From NCBI GenBank assembly GCA_964649825.1, contig CAZYQW010000091.1:1-21851 (forward strand): a stretch of 21,851 nt of DNA, read 5' to 3'. This stretch comes from CAZYQW01 sp964649825. Lineage in GTDB: Bacteria > Planctomycetota > B15-G4 > JADJEK01. Both the position numbers and the translations under genes were made by a program. Shown here one piece after another: positions 6,756 to 14,406 of the stretch; within the stretch, counting starts at the first letter, position 1, and every line of letters begins with the position of its first letter. The notes under the pieces are model-generated. The model was not told where the DNA came from, made no database searches, and saw nothing but the letters and a program-made list of their open reading frames with translations.

Positions 6756-9224
6756 ATGCGCCACCCTCGCCCGACCCTTTCCATGTCGTCGCTGTTGCTG
6801 ATCCTGCTCGCGACCTTCCTCCCGGCGCCCGCCCTCGCCAGCGAGCCCGCCCCGTCCCTCGCGTTCGTCGAGAACCGGGGCCAGGAGGACGCGCGCGTCC
6901 GTTTCCGCGCCGACGGTGGGGGACTCACGGTCTGGCTCATCGACGACGGGTTCCGCGTGACCGTGCGCGGATCGGACGGAACGGCCGCGGTCGGATTCAC
7001 GTTCGAGGGTGCATCGAAGGACGTCCTCCTCGAGCCCGTCGGTGCGCTCCCCGGACGGGTGAACGTCCTGCGAGGGACGGACCCTCGCGGCTGGCGCGTC
7101 GGGCTGAGCCGGTTCGAGGGAGTGCGCTACAGGGGGCTCGTGGCCGGAGTCGACCTGCGCGTGTTCTCCGACCACGGACGGCTCGAGTACGACGTCGTCC
7201 TCGCGCCCGGCGCCGATCCGGCCGCGCTCGTGGTGCGGGTCGACGGCGCGCGCGCGCTGCGCGTTGCCGACGACGGCGCGCTCGTCGTCGACACTCCGGC
7301 GGGCCCGCTGCGTCACGTCCTGCCGGCCACCTTCCGCGAGACCCCGGACGGCGAGCGGATCGCGGTCGCCGCGCGGGTCCGCCTCCTCGGCGAGCGGCGG
7401 TTCGGGTTCGTCGTCGACGACGTCGGTCCGCGCGACCGCGTGGTGATCGACCCCAGCCTCGAGTTCTCGACCTACGTCGGGGGGCCGACCGAGGACGTCC
7501 CGCTCGCGCTCGCGGTCGACCCGCCGCACGTGTACCTGATCGGCTACAACAACGGCGGCGGGTTCCCCACGTCCGCCGGAGCGCTCGACGCGACGGCGAA
7601 CGGCCAGTCGGACGTGGTCGTCTCCAAGCTGAACGTCGAGACGGGACAGCTCGTCTTCTCGACCTACCTCGGCGGCAGCGGCGTCGACTCCGCCAGCGGC
7701 GCGGTGCGGCTCGCGAACGGCGACCTCGCCGTCGCGGGCGTCACCTACTCGTTCGACTTCCCGACGACCGCCGGCGCTCATCAGACCACGCAGAAGGGAA
7801 ACGGTGACGCCTTCGTCGCGATCCTGAGCGCGGACGGGTCCACGCTGCTCCGCTCCACGCTGCTCGGCGGCACGAACTACGACGCGGCCGGAGCGGTGGT
7901 GGTCGATCCGGCGGACGGCCGGCTGACGATCGTGGGGCGAACCGACTCGCCGAACCTCCCCACGACCGCGGGGGCCGGAGACGCCACGTTCGGCGGCATC
8001 TCCGACGCGTTCCTCGCGACCTTCTCTCCGGACCTGTCGAGCCTCCTCGCGTCGACATACCTCGGCGGGACGAGCACCGACGTCGCGAACGGCGTTGCGC
8101 GCGGCGCCGGGGCGTGGTTCGTGGTCGGCCGCACGTCATCGGCCGATTTCCCCGCCACCGCGGGCGCGTTCGACACGACCTTGACGAGCTCGGCCGACGG
8201 CTTCGTGACCCGCGTCTCGGACACGGGCGCCATCGCCGCGTCGACGTTCCTCGGCGCGTCGCAGACCGATGAGCTTCACGACGTCGCGGTCGACGCGCAG
8301 GGCCGCGTCCACGCCATCGGCACGACCTTCTCGCCGGACCTTCCCGTCACCGCCGGCGCGTTCGACGCCACGTTCAATGGCGGGTTCGGCGACTCTGCAT
8401 TCGTCCGGCTCGACGCAGACCTCGCGACGCTCGAATACGGATCGTTCCTCGGCGGCGCCGGCGTCGACACCGCGTCCGGGATCGCGTTCGACGCGGCGGG
8501 GCGGATCGTGATCGTCGGGCACACGACTTCGTCCGACTTCCCGGTCTCGAAGGTCGCGTACGACGGCGTCCTGAACGGCACGCAGAACGACGCGTTCTGC
8601 ACCTGGTGGACGCCCGACGGAGAGGCGCTCCTGATGTCGTCGCTGTTCGGCGGCCCGAACCACGAGTACGGATACGCCGGGCTCGGCGTGATGGACGGCG
8701 ATCGCGTCTGTCTCGGCGGGTCCGTCACCGGCCACAACCTCCCGCTCGGCGACGTGGTGCACGACGGCACGTTCAACGGCGGGCCGTCCGACGGCTGGCT
8801 CGCGGTGCTCGAGCCGCCCGCCTGCGCGACCGCGCCGCAGACGATGAACTACGGCCTCGGCAAGGCGGGCACGAACGGAGTGCCGGGGCTCTCGGAGGTC
8901 GGATCGCCGATCGCGGGCGACGCGACGAGCACGATCGTCGTGTCGAACGTGCTCCCCGGGGTGCCGATGACCCTGTTTCTCGGGCTCGCCCCCGCCGACC
9001 TCGCGTTCGACGGGGGCAAGCTCCTCGTCCAGCCGACCCTGATCCTCGCGCTGCCGCCGGCCGGGCCGAGCGGGACGCTCACGATCACCGGCCCGGTGCC
9101 GAACCAGCCGGTGCTCTGCGGTGCCACGATCTACCACCAGGTGATGCTCCAGGATCCCGGCGCGGCCGGCTACTTCCAGACCGCGCAGACCGACGGACTC
9201 GCGCGGACGTTCGGCTCGGGCTGA
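6756..9224 (+). CDS. Secreted SBBP-repeat beta-propeller protein
   Basis: An 822-residue exported protein with a signal peptide (hydrophobic SSLLLILLATFLPAPALA, cleavage about residue 29). Residues about 32-230 begin with the SLAFVENRGQ motif common at the N-terminus of SBBP-repeat proteins. Residues about 235-680 hold seven blades marked by S-T-Y-L-G-G-like strands (FSTYVGG, FSTYLGG, RSTLLGG, ASTYLGG, ASTFLGA, YGSFLGG, MSSLFGG), each followed by a D-F-P-T/V-T-A-G-A-like turn. The final about 130 residues (YGLGKAGTNGVPGL through the FGSG end) are a C-terminal domain of a type frequent on Planctomycetota surface proteins. The role is probably structural or binding; no catalytic motif is seen. 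Convergent with the kinase gene across only 29 bp, with no clear terminator between them. Confidence 0.92.
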   Translation: MRHPRPTLSMSSLLLILLATFLPAPALASEPAPSLAFVENRGQEDARVRFRADGGGLTVWLIDDGFRVTVRGSDGTAAVGFTFEGASKDVLLEPVGALPGRVNVLRGTDPRGWRVGLSRFEGVRYRGLVAGVDLRVFSDHGRLEYDVVLAPGADPAALVVRVDGARALRVADDGALVVDTPAGPLRHVLPATFRETPDGERIAVAARVRLLGERRFGFVVDDVGPRDRVVIDPSLEFSTYVGGPTEDVPLALAVDPPHVYLIGYNNGGGFPTSAGALDATANGQSDVVVSKLNVETGQLVFSTYLGGSGVDSASGAVRLANGDLAVAGVTYSFDFPTTAGAHQTTQKGNGDAFVAILSADGSTLLRSTLLGGTNYDAAGAVVVDPADGRLTIVGRTDSPNLPTTAGAGDATFGGISDAFLATFSPDLSSLLASTYLGGTSTDVANGVARGAGAWFVVGRTSSADFPATAGAFDTTLTSSADGFVTRVSDTGAIAASTFLGASQTDELHDVAVDAQGRVHAIGTTFSPDLPVTAGAFDATFNGGFGDSAFVRLDADLATLEYGSFLGGAGVDTASGIAFDAAGRIVIVGHTTSSDFPVSKVAYDGVLNGTQNDAFCTWWTPDGEALLMSSLFGGPNHEYGYAGLGVMDGDRVCLGGSVTGHNLPLGDVVHDGTFNGGPSDGWLAVLEPPACATAPQTMNYGLGKAGTNGVPGLSEVGSPIAGDATSTIVVSNVLPGVPMTLFLGLAPADLAFDGGKLLVQPTLILALPPAGPSGTLTITGPVPNQPVLCGATIYHQVMLQDPGAAGYFQTAQTDGLARTFGSG

Positions 9225-9253
9225 TCGAGCGCGATGGCGGCTCGACTCGGCGC

Positions 9254-10453
9254 TCAGACGGGAGGCGTCGTCGGGGCGCGCAGCGTAACCCGCGTTCCCG
9301 TCGCTCCGGCGCGCCGAACGTCGAGGGATCCACCGATCGATGCGGCCCGTTCGCGCATTCCCAGGACGCCGAGCGACTTCGACGTCGCGAGCACCGGTTC
9401 GTCGACGCCGCGGCCGTCATCCTCGACGACCATGTGGATGGCGTCCTCGTCCGTCCAGAGACGAATCTCGACCCACGTCGCGTTCGCGTGGCGTGCGGCG
9501 TTCGTCAACGCCTCCTGGAGGATGCGGAAGATCGCGGTGTCGCGGCGTGGGCTCCGATCGAGGGGGGCCGGCGGGAGGTCGAGCCGGTATTCGCAGCCGC
9601 AGCGGCGGCCGAACTCCTGCGCCTGCCATTCGATCGCGGCCAGGAGTCCGAGGTCATCGAGGACGGACGGCCGCAGGCTCGTCGAGATCCGGCGGACCTC
9701 GTTCAGCGCCGTGTCGACGTGGTCGATCATCTCCCGCAGGCGCCCGCGAGCCGCGTCGTTCTCCGGCGGAACGTGCTCGAACAGCCACGCGGCGTCCATC
9801 CGCAGCCCGGTGAGGGTCTGGCCAAGATCGTCGTGGAACTCGCGCGAGAGCCGAGCGCGCTCCTCCTCGCGGACGTCCTCGATCCGCGCGGCAAGCTGTC
9901 CGAGCCGCTCCCGCGACGTTCTCAGCTCGTCCTCCGCCTCCTTGCGCTTCGTCACGTCCTGGGCGATCCCGACGATGCGAACGACGTTGCCCTCGTCATC
10001 GTGGATCGGAAACCCGCGGTCGTGGATCCAACGGATCGTGCCGCTCGGCCGGTGGATGCGGTAGAGGACGTCGAACCCGCCGAGCGCGACCCGCTCCGCG
10101 AAGAGCTTCTGCACCTCGGCCTTGTCGTCCTCGTGGATCGGCTCGATCCAATCGTCCTCGTCGTCGAGGAGGCCCTGCTCGGATCGACCCCAGATCGTCC
10201 GATAGGCCGGGCTCACGTACGCGACGCGCCGGCTCGGCCAGTCGGTGACCCAGAACACTTCTTCGATGTGCTCGGCGATCTGGCGGAAGCGCTGGTCGCT
10301 CTCGGCGTGCTCGCGTTCGATGCGAGCGACGCGGCGCTTGTGCCGCAGGACCACCCCGATCAGGCAAGCGATCGTGACCAGGCAAGCGGCGAAGGAAAGC
10401 AGCGTGACCGCGCGCACGAACAGGTTCGGTTCGATCGTCAACGTGCTCTCCAC
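9254..10453 (-). CDS. Membrane-anchored PAS histidine kinase (NarL type)
   Basis: A 399-residue sensor kinase. One transmembrane helix lies at about residues 12-36 with almost nothing outside it; then a short coiled linker, a PAS/PAC domain at about 55-175 (ends IVGIAQDVTKRKEAEDEL), a HisKA_3 dimerisation domain with LSREFHDDLGQ (His207 as phosphoacceptor), and an HATPase_c domain with the N box EALTNAARHA (Asn318), DDGRG (345-349) and LGVLGMRERA. All kinase motifs are intact, so it should autophosphorylate and pass phosphate to a LuxR-type response regulator, but none is encoded beside it. The start is GTG at 10453, just after the TAG of the toroid gene (3-nt gap), so the two are co-transcribed. 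The signal is probably read by the cytoplasmic PAS domain. Confidence 0.93.
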   Translation of the reverse strand: MESTLTIEPNLFVRAVTLLSFAACLVTIACLIGVVLRHKRRVARIEREHAESDQRFRQIAEHIEEVFWVTDWPSRRVAYVSPAYRTIWGRSEQGLLDDEDDWIEPIHEDDKAEVQKLFAERVALGGFDVLYRIHRPSGTIRWIHDRGFPIHDDEGNVVRIVGIAQDVTKRKEAEDELRTSRERLGQLAARIEDVREEERARLSREFHDDLGQTLTGLRMDAAWLFEHVPPENDAARGRLREMIDHVDTALNEVRRISTSLRPSVLDDLGLLAAIEWQAQEFGRRCGCEYRLDLPPAPLDRSPRRDTAIFRILQEALTNAARHANATWVEIRLWTDEDAIHMVVEDDGRGVDEPVLATSKSLGVLGMRERAASIGGSLDVRRAGATGTRVTLRAPTTPPV

Positions 10454-10456
10454 GCC

Positions 10457-12058
10457 CTAAGGTCCGACGGCGACGCCTCGCAGAACCGCGCCGTCGCGAT
10501 CGGCGAGTCGGGCGCGGAACGTCCATTCGTAGTTCGTGTTCTCGACCTTCACGAGGAGAGTCGACGCCCCGGGCGGGAGGTCGAGGTCGACCAGCATCCC
10601 GTCCTTGCCGTAGTGATGGTGGTCCTCGAACACGAGCTCGCCGTTCAGGAAGACGCGGATGCCGTCGTCCGAGTCGAGCCACAGCCGCGCCTCGGTCGTC
10701 TCCTTCGCCTCGATCCGCGTCGCCGCGTATCCGGCGCACCAGTCGACGATCGGTGTCCCGCCGGCCGCGGCCGCCGCCTTCTTCAGGTCGACGAGGTCGT
10801 CCGGCGACTCGTACCGAGTCCACTCGAGCTTCCCCGCCTTCGCGCCCGCGCGCGGCTTCGCACGCTTCTCCTTCACGTGGTCGACGACGAGCGGGTCGTC
10901 GACGCCGGGCGTGCCCGTGAACCCACCGGCGAACAACCACGAGCGAAGGAACGGGACGTCCGCGGCCGGCGGCGGCTCGGACGGGTGATTCGAGGCATCG
11001 GGTGCATCCGGTGCATCGGGTGCGCCCGACTCATCGGAGCGCCAGGGTCCTCCCGGCATCGTCAGCGACGCGCGTCGCAGGAAGAGGATCGCGAAACAGG
11101 TCTCCTCGTTGGTCTCCCACGAGCCGTCCTTCCCCTGCTTGGCGAGGATCGACTTCGCCCCTTCGCGGTACCAGTCGTGGTCGCCGATCCGGTCGAGGTC
11201 GTAGAAGGCGGCGTACCGCTCGAGCCCGAAGAGGTAGTAGTACAGGCTCGCGCGGCTCCGCGCGAACCCCTCGGGGTGCCGGTCCACGTCGTAGTTCCTC
11301 TCGAGCCAAGCGGTCGCGTCGTCGACGAGCTTCCGCGCCTCCTTGATGGTCTTTCCTGCGCCGCGCTTCCCTTTGAGCTCCTCTTCGCAGAACCGGATCA
11401 TCGCGAGCCCGGCCACCGTCATCGAGCCGCTCGTGTAGCGCTCCGGCATGTACGCGAAGCCGCCGTCCGCCTTGCGACAGCGGATCACGCCGTCGAGGGC
11501 CCTCGTCAAGGCGACGTGGAAGCCGTCCGGACGGACGCCGCGCCTCGCGCACGCGCGCAGGCCCAGGACCGCGTACTGGCTGTTCGACAGGTCGAGGTTC
11601 CCGCCCGGGTAGTTCCAGAGGCCGGTCGTGGGGTCGACTCCGTCGATCAGGAAGCGCGCGAGCGGTTCCATCTCGTTCGCGAATCGCGGCGCTGGACCGA
11701 GGTCGTAGAGGAGCATGAGCGTGATGCCGGTCTCGTACGTGCTGCGGTATGCCGCCTCGCCGCCCTCGCGCGTCTCGCGTCGGACGCGCAGCTCACCGAT
11801 CAAGTGATCGAGCCCCTTGGCGAAGCGCGGCTCGCTCGGCGAGACGCCGGCGTGGAGAAGGGCGAGCAGCGTCAGCGCCGTCCGGCCCGTCGGATGGACC
11901 TTGTCGTCGGTTCGCCATCCGCCGCCCTGCTCCTGCCGCTCGAACAGCCAGTCGATGCCGCGATCGATGGAACGGTTGACGCGCACGTCGAGCGGCTCGT
12001 CCGCGGGGGCGGGAAGGGCGGCGATGATGGCGAGGGCGAGCGCGGCGGGGTCGATCAT
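10457..12058 (-). CDS. Exported terpenoid-cyclase-like alpha/alpha-toroid protein
   Basis: A 533-residue protein. ATG 12058 is chosen because it gives a signal-like N-terminus (MIDPAALALAIIAALPAPA) with GGAG and GGAA just upstream; the longer frame adds only low-quality residues. Residues about 25-335 form a squalene-cyclase/prenyltransferase-like toroid with QW-type motifs (ERQEQGGGW, KADGGFAY, KQGKDGSWETNEE). The class II cyclase DxDD acid motif is absent, so hopene synthesis is unlikely; such exported toroids are common in Planctomycetota and of unknown role. After an APD-repeat linker, residues about 365-533 include a beta-sandwich segment (LWLDSDDGIRVFLNGELV...LLVKVEN) like carbohydrate-binding or PA14-type modules. 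Immediately followed by the histidine kinase, so it may act in the same sensing process; that is inference. Confidence 0.88.
   Translation of the reverse strand: MIDPAALALAIIAALPAPADEPLDVRVNRSIDRGIDWLFERQEQGGGWRTDDKVHPTGRTALTLLALLHAGVSPSEPRFAKGLDHLIGELRVRRETREGGEAAYRSTYETGITLMLLYDLGPAPRFANEMEPLARFLIDGVDPTTGLWNYPGGNLDLSNSQYAVLGLRACARRGVRPDGFHVALTRALDGVIRCRKADGGFAYMPERYTSGSMTVAGLAMIRFCEEELKGKRGAGKTIKEARKLVDDATAWLERNYDVDRHPEGFARSRASLYYYLFGLERYAAFYDLDRIGDHDWYREGAKSILAKQGKDGSWETNEETCFAILFLRRASLTMPGGPWRSDESGAPDAPDAPDASNHPSEPPPAADVPFLRSWLFAGGFTGTPGVDDPLVVDHVKEKRAKPRAGAKAGKLEWTRYESPDDLVDLKKAAAAAGGTPIVDWCAGYAATRIEAKETTEARLWLDSDDGIRVFLNGELVFEDHHHYGKDGMLVDLDLPPGASTLLVKVENTNYEWTFRARLADRDGAVLRGVAVGP
10995..11021. 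repeat. Three 9-bp tandem repeats in toroid gene
   Basis: GCATCGGGT, GCATCCGGT, GCATCGGGT encode the repeated Ala-Pro-Asp tripeptide in the linker between the toroid and the C-terminal module, probably a slippage-prone flexible linker. Confidence 0.8.
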
Positions 12059-12076
12059 CGATTCCAGCTCCCAGGC

Positions 12077-12091
12077 GGCCGGCGACCGGCC
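12077..12091. promoter_or_regulatory. GGCCGG-CGA-CCGGCC inverted repeat
   Basis: Perfect 6-bp arms around 3 nt, 19 bp upstream of the toroid gene start and in its leader. It could form a hairpin near the ribosome-binding site or be an operator. Such GC palindromes are common by chance at this base composition. Confidence 0.25.
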
Positions 12092-12235
12092 CAGTCCATG
12101 CGACCAGGATACGTCTCGACGTCCGGTTCCGTTCACGAGCCGTAATGGTCGATCGGTCGGGCGGATGCCGTCCCTCGGCTCGTCGGTTCCGGCCGCGTCC
12201 GAATCAAGTCGCGCGCCGGCCCGGCCGAAACAGAG

Positions 12236-13570
12236 ATGCATATGAAGGAAGCTTCGCTCTCATCGCACTTCCTCTCCCGCCGGCCGTCGCCGATCCGTGA
12301 GGCGCAGATCCTCTTCGCGCGGCGCGCGGATCGAGACCGGATCCGCGTGATCAACGTCGCGATCGGGGACGTGCGGAGGCCGATGCATCCCGCCATGCGC
12401 GAGCGCCTCTTCGGGCTCGACCGGCCCGGCAGCCCGTTCTCGGACGGGATCGTCGGCTATTCGTCGAGTGCCGGCACCGACGAGGCCCGCGCCGCGGTGC
12501 TGAACGTCATCGCCGCGGCGGGCGTCGCCATCGACGGGCTCCAACCGGTCGTCACCGACGGCGGGTCGCAAGCGATGGAGCTGATGCTGCTCGGCGTCGC
12601 GGGTCCCGCCGCCGGTCGCCCCGTGCTGATGCTCGATCCGACCTACACGAACTACCGGGATCTCGCGCGGCGCCTCGCGGTGCCGACGGTGTCCGTTCGC
12701 CGCGAGCTCTCGCCGGACGGTGTGTTCGTCCCGCCCGACCCCGCGTGCATCGAGGGGCTGGTCCGCGACGCTCGTCCCGTCGCGCTCGTGATCCTGCCGG
12801 CCGACAATCCCACGGGTCAGCTCCTGTCGCAGGAGTCGATCCGCGCCTACGCGCGGATCTGCGTCGATCACGGCATGTGGCTGGTGAGCGACGAGGCGTA
12901 TCGTCAGCTTCAGTTCCTCTCCGGGGCTGCGCCGACGATCTGGCGCCTCGACGAGCGCGACGTGCCGGGGATCCACGGCCGCCGGATCGGGATCGAGTCG
13001 GCGTCGAAGCTGTTCAACGCCTGCGGACTCCGCGTCGGCGCGCTCGTGACCGACGACGCGGAGTTCCACGCCCGAGCGGTGGCGGAAGCGACGGCGACGC
13101 TCTGCGCCAACGTGGTCGGCCAATACGTGTTCGGCGCTCTCGCCCACGTGCCCGCGGCCGAGATCACGGCGTGGATCGACGAGCAACGGCGCGGCTACGC
13201 CAGGGCCATCGAGCGCGTCGCGGGCGCGATCGCGTCCGCGTTGCCGGGGGCGATCGTCACCCGCCCGGAGGCCTCGCTCTATGCCGTCGTCGACGTCCGG
13301 CGTCTCGTCCCCGACGACTTCACCGCGCGCGCGTTCGTGTGCCATTGCGCCGAGCGCGGCCGGGTCGCAGTGGACGGCGTCGATCACACGCTCCTCGTCG
13401 CTCCGATGGACGGGTTCTACGGTGCGGGCGACGAAGCGGGACGGACGCAGATGCGCCTCGCGCTGGTCGCGAGCGACGAGGACCTGGCGACGGTGCCGCG
13501 CCTCTTCGCCGAGCTCCTTCGCGAGTACGTCCAAGCGACGCCGTCGACCACTCGCGTCTCCGGTCGGTAA
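12236..13570 (+). CDS. PLP-dependent class I/II aminotransferase
   Basis: A 444-residue fold-type I aminotransferase expected in the cytoplasm, moving an amino group between an amino acid and a 2-oxo acid. Visible landmarks: TDGGSQAMEL (phosphate-side loop), PADNPTGQ with Asn191, SDEAYRQL with Asp219 and Tyr222 for the cofactor ring, IESASKLFNACGLRVG with Lys258 as Schiff-base lysine, and TQMRLAL with Arg407 for the substrate carboxylate. All are intact. A distinctive LLVAPMDGFYG segment near the C-terminus and the GYSSSAGTDEA region match a subgroup of unknown substrate that I recall from other phyla; aspartate-like specificity is only a guess. Start: ATG 12236 or ATG 12242 (ATGCATATG); the ACAGAG upstream is better spaced for the second. 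Divergent from the toroid gene and not obviously in an operon. Confidence 0.9.
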   Translation: MHMKEASLSSHFLSRRPSPIREAQILFARRADRDRIRVINVAIGDVRRPMHPAMRERLFGLDRPGSPFSDGIVGYSSSAGTDEARAAVLNVIAAAGVAIDGLQPVVTDGGSQAMELMLLGVAGPAAGRPVLMLDPTYTNYRDLARRLAVPTVSVRRELSPDGVFVPPDPACIEGLVRDARPVALVILPADNPTGQLLSQESIRAYARICVDHGMWLVSDEAYRQLQFLSGAAPTIWRLDERDVPGIHGRRIGIESASKLFNACGLRVGALVTDDAEFHARAVAEATATLCANVVGQYVFGALAHVPAAEITAWIDEQRRGYARAIERVAGAIASALPGAIVTRPEASLYAVVDVRRLVPDDFTARAFVCHCAERGRVAVDGVDHTLLVAPMDGFYGAGDEAGRTQMRLALVASDEDLATVPRLFAELLREYVQATPSTTRVSGR

Positions 13571-13591
13571 CCCGCCCTCGACGGTGGCGGG
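13571..13591 (+). terminator. Possible hairpin terminator after aminotransferase
   Basis: CCCGCC and GGCGGG form a 6-bp stem with a 9-nt loop starting at the base after the TAA stop. There is no T tract, so intrinsic termination is uncertain. Confidence 0.35.
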
Positions 13592-13751
13592 CCTGGTCGG
13601 CATCGTGGACCACGGCGCTTCGCCCCGGTCCGCAAGCTCGAACCCCATCGAGTTCGTCGTTCCCCCGAGGATCGTTGGCTCTTTGCACTCTCCGGGTCGC
13701 GCCAAACTCGCCCCGGAGGGCTATGCTGATTGTCCGGTCGAGGGAACACGG

Positions 13752-14387
13752 ATGGTCGCTTCAATCGAAACCGCGAGGCTCGTGCTCGCCGCTCAGGAGG
13801 GTGATGACGTCGCCGTCCAACACCTCTTCGAGCGTTACTACCCGCGCGTGGAGCGGATCGTCCGCGCGCGGCTCGGCCGGCACCTCCGCGCGCGCGTCGA
13901 GGTGGAGGACATCCTGCAGGAGACGTTCCTGAACGCGGTGCTGCGCCTGGATGAGTTCGAGATGCGGAGCGAATCGGCGTTCCTCGACTGGCTTGCCGTG
14001 CTGAGCTTGCGGCAGATCAACCGCGCGGCGGAGCACTGGGGCCGCGAGAAGCGCGACCCGAGACGGCTCGTCGCGATCGACGCGCCGGACGACGCGATCT
14101 CGCGCCGCGTTCGGGAGCTGACGGCGCGCGTCTCCGGGCCGCTCACGAAGTCCATCCGCGGCGAGCGACGTCGTGGCTTGGAGGATGCTCTCGACGCGTT
14201 GGAGGAATCCCAGCGCGAGGTGATCGTGCTGCGTCACTTCGTCGGGCTCTCGTTCGAAGAGATCGCCGGCCGGATCGGACGACCGACCGAGGCCGCCGCG
14301 CGAGAGTTCTACCGGCGAGCCCGGGCGAAGCTCGCGGTGATCCTGCGGACGAAGGACGCGGGCGGGTCGGACCCCTTTTCCGTCTGA
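13752..14387 (+). CDS. ECF-type RNA polymerase sigma factor
   Basis: A 211-residue sigma-70-family regulator that would direct RNA polymerase to an alternative promoter set. Region 2 lies at about residues 10-90 (HLFERYYPRVERIV, VEVEDILQETFLNAV, then FLDWLAVLSLRQINRAAEHW). Region 4 lies at about 140-200 (ALDALEESQREVIVLRHFVGLSFEEIAGRIGR with its helix-turn-helix, then YRRARAKL). Regions 1 and 3 are missing, as in ECF factors. ATG 13752 has GAGGGA about 7 nt upstream and starts just before region 2; the upstream extension overlaps the aminotransferase in another frame and is not protein-like. No anti-sigma factor lies nearby, and its target promoters are unknown. Confidence 0.92.
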   Translation: MVASIETARLVLAAQEGDDVAVQHLFERYYPRVERIVRARLGRHLRARVEVEDILQETFLNAVLRLDEFEMRSESAFLDWLAVLSLRQINRAAEHWGREKRDPRRLVAIDAPDDAISRRVRELTARVSGPLTKSIRGERRRGLEDALDALEESQREVIVLRHFVGLSFEEIAGRIGRPTEAAAREFYRRARAKLAVILRTKDAGGSDPFSV

Positions 14388-14406
14388 TCCGCGTGCGACG
14401 TCGAGG

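Noticed and set aside
10457..12058. Toroid protein as a hopene or squalene cyclase
   Set aside because: The class II catalytic DxDD motif is absent, the protein appears exported, and there are no isoprenoid genes nearby.
8606..12145. Very long plus-strand open frame over the kinase and toroid genes
   Set aside because: Its product is Arg/Ala/Val-rich without domains, a shadow of the minus-strand genes caused by high GC; the minus-strand products have complete family motifs.
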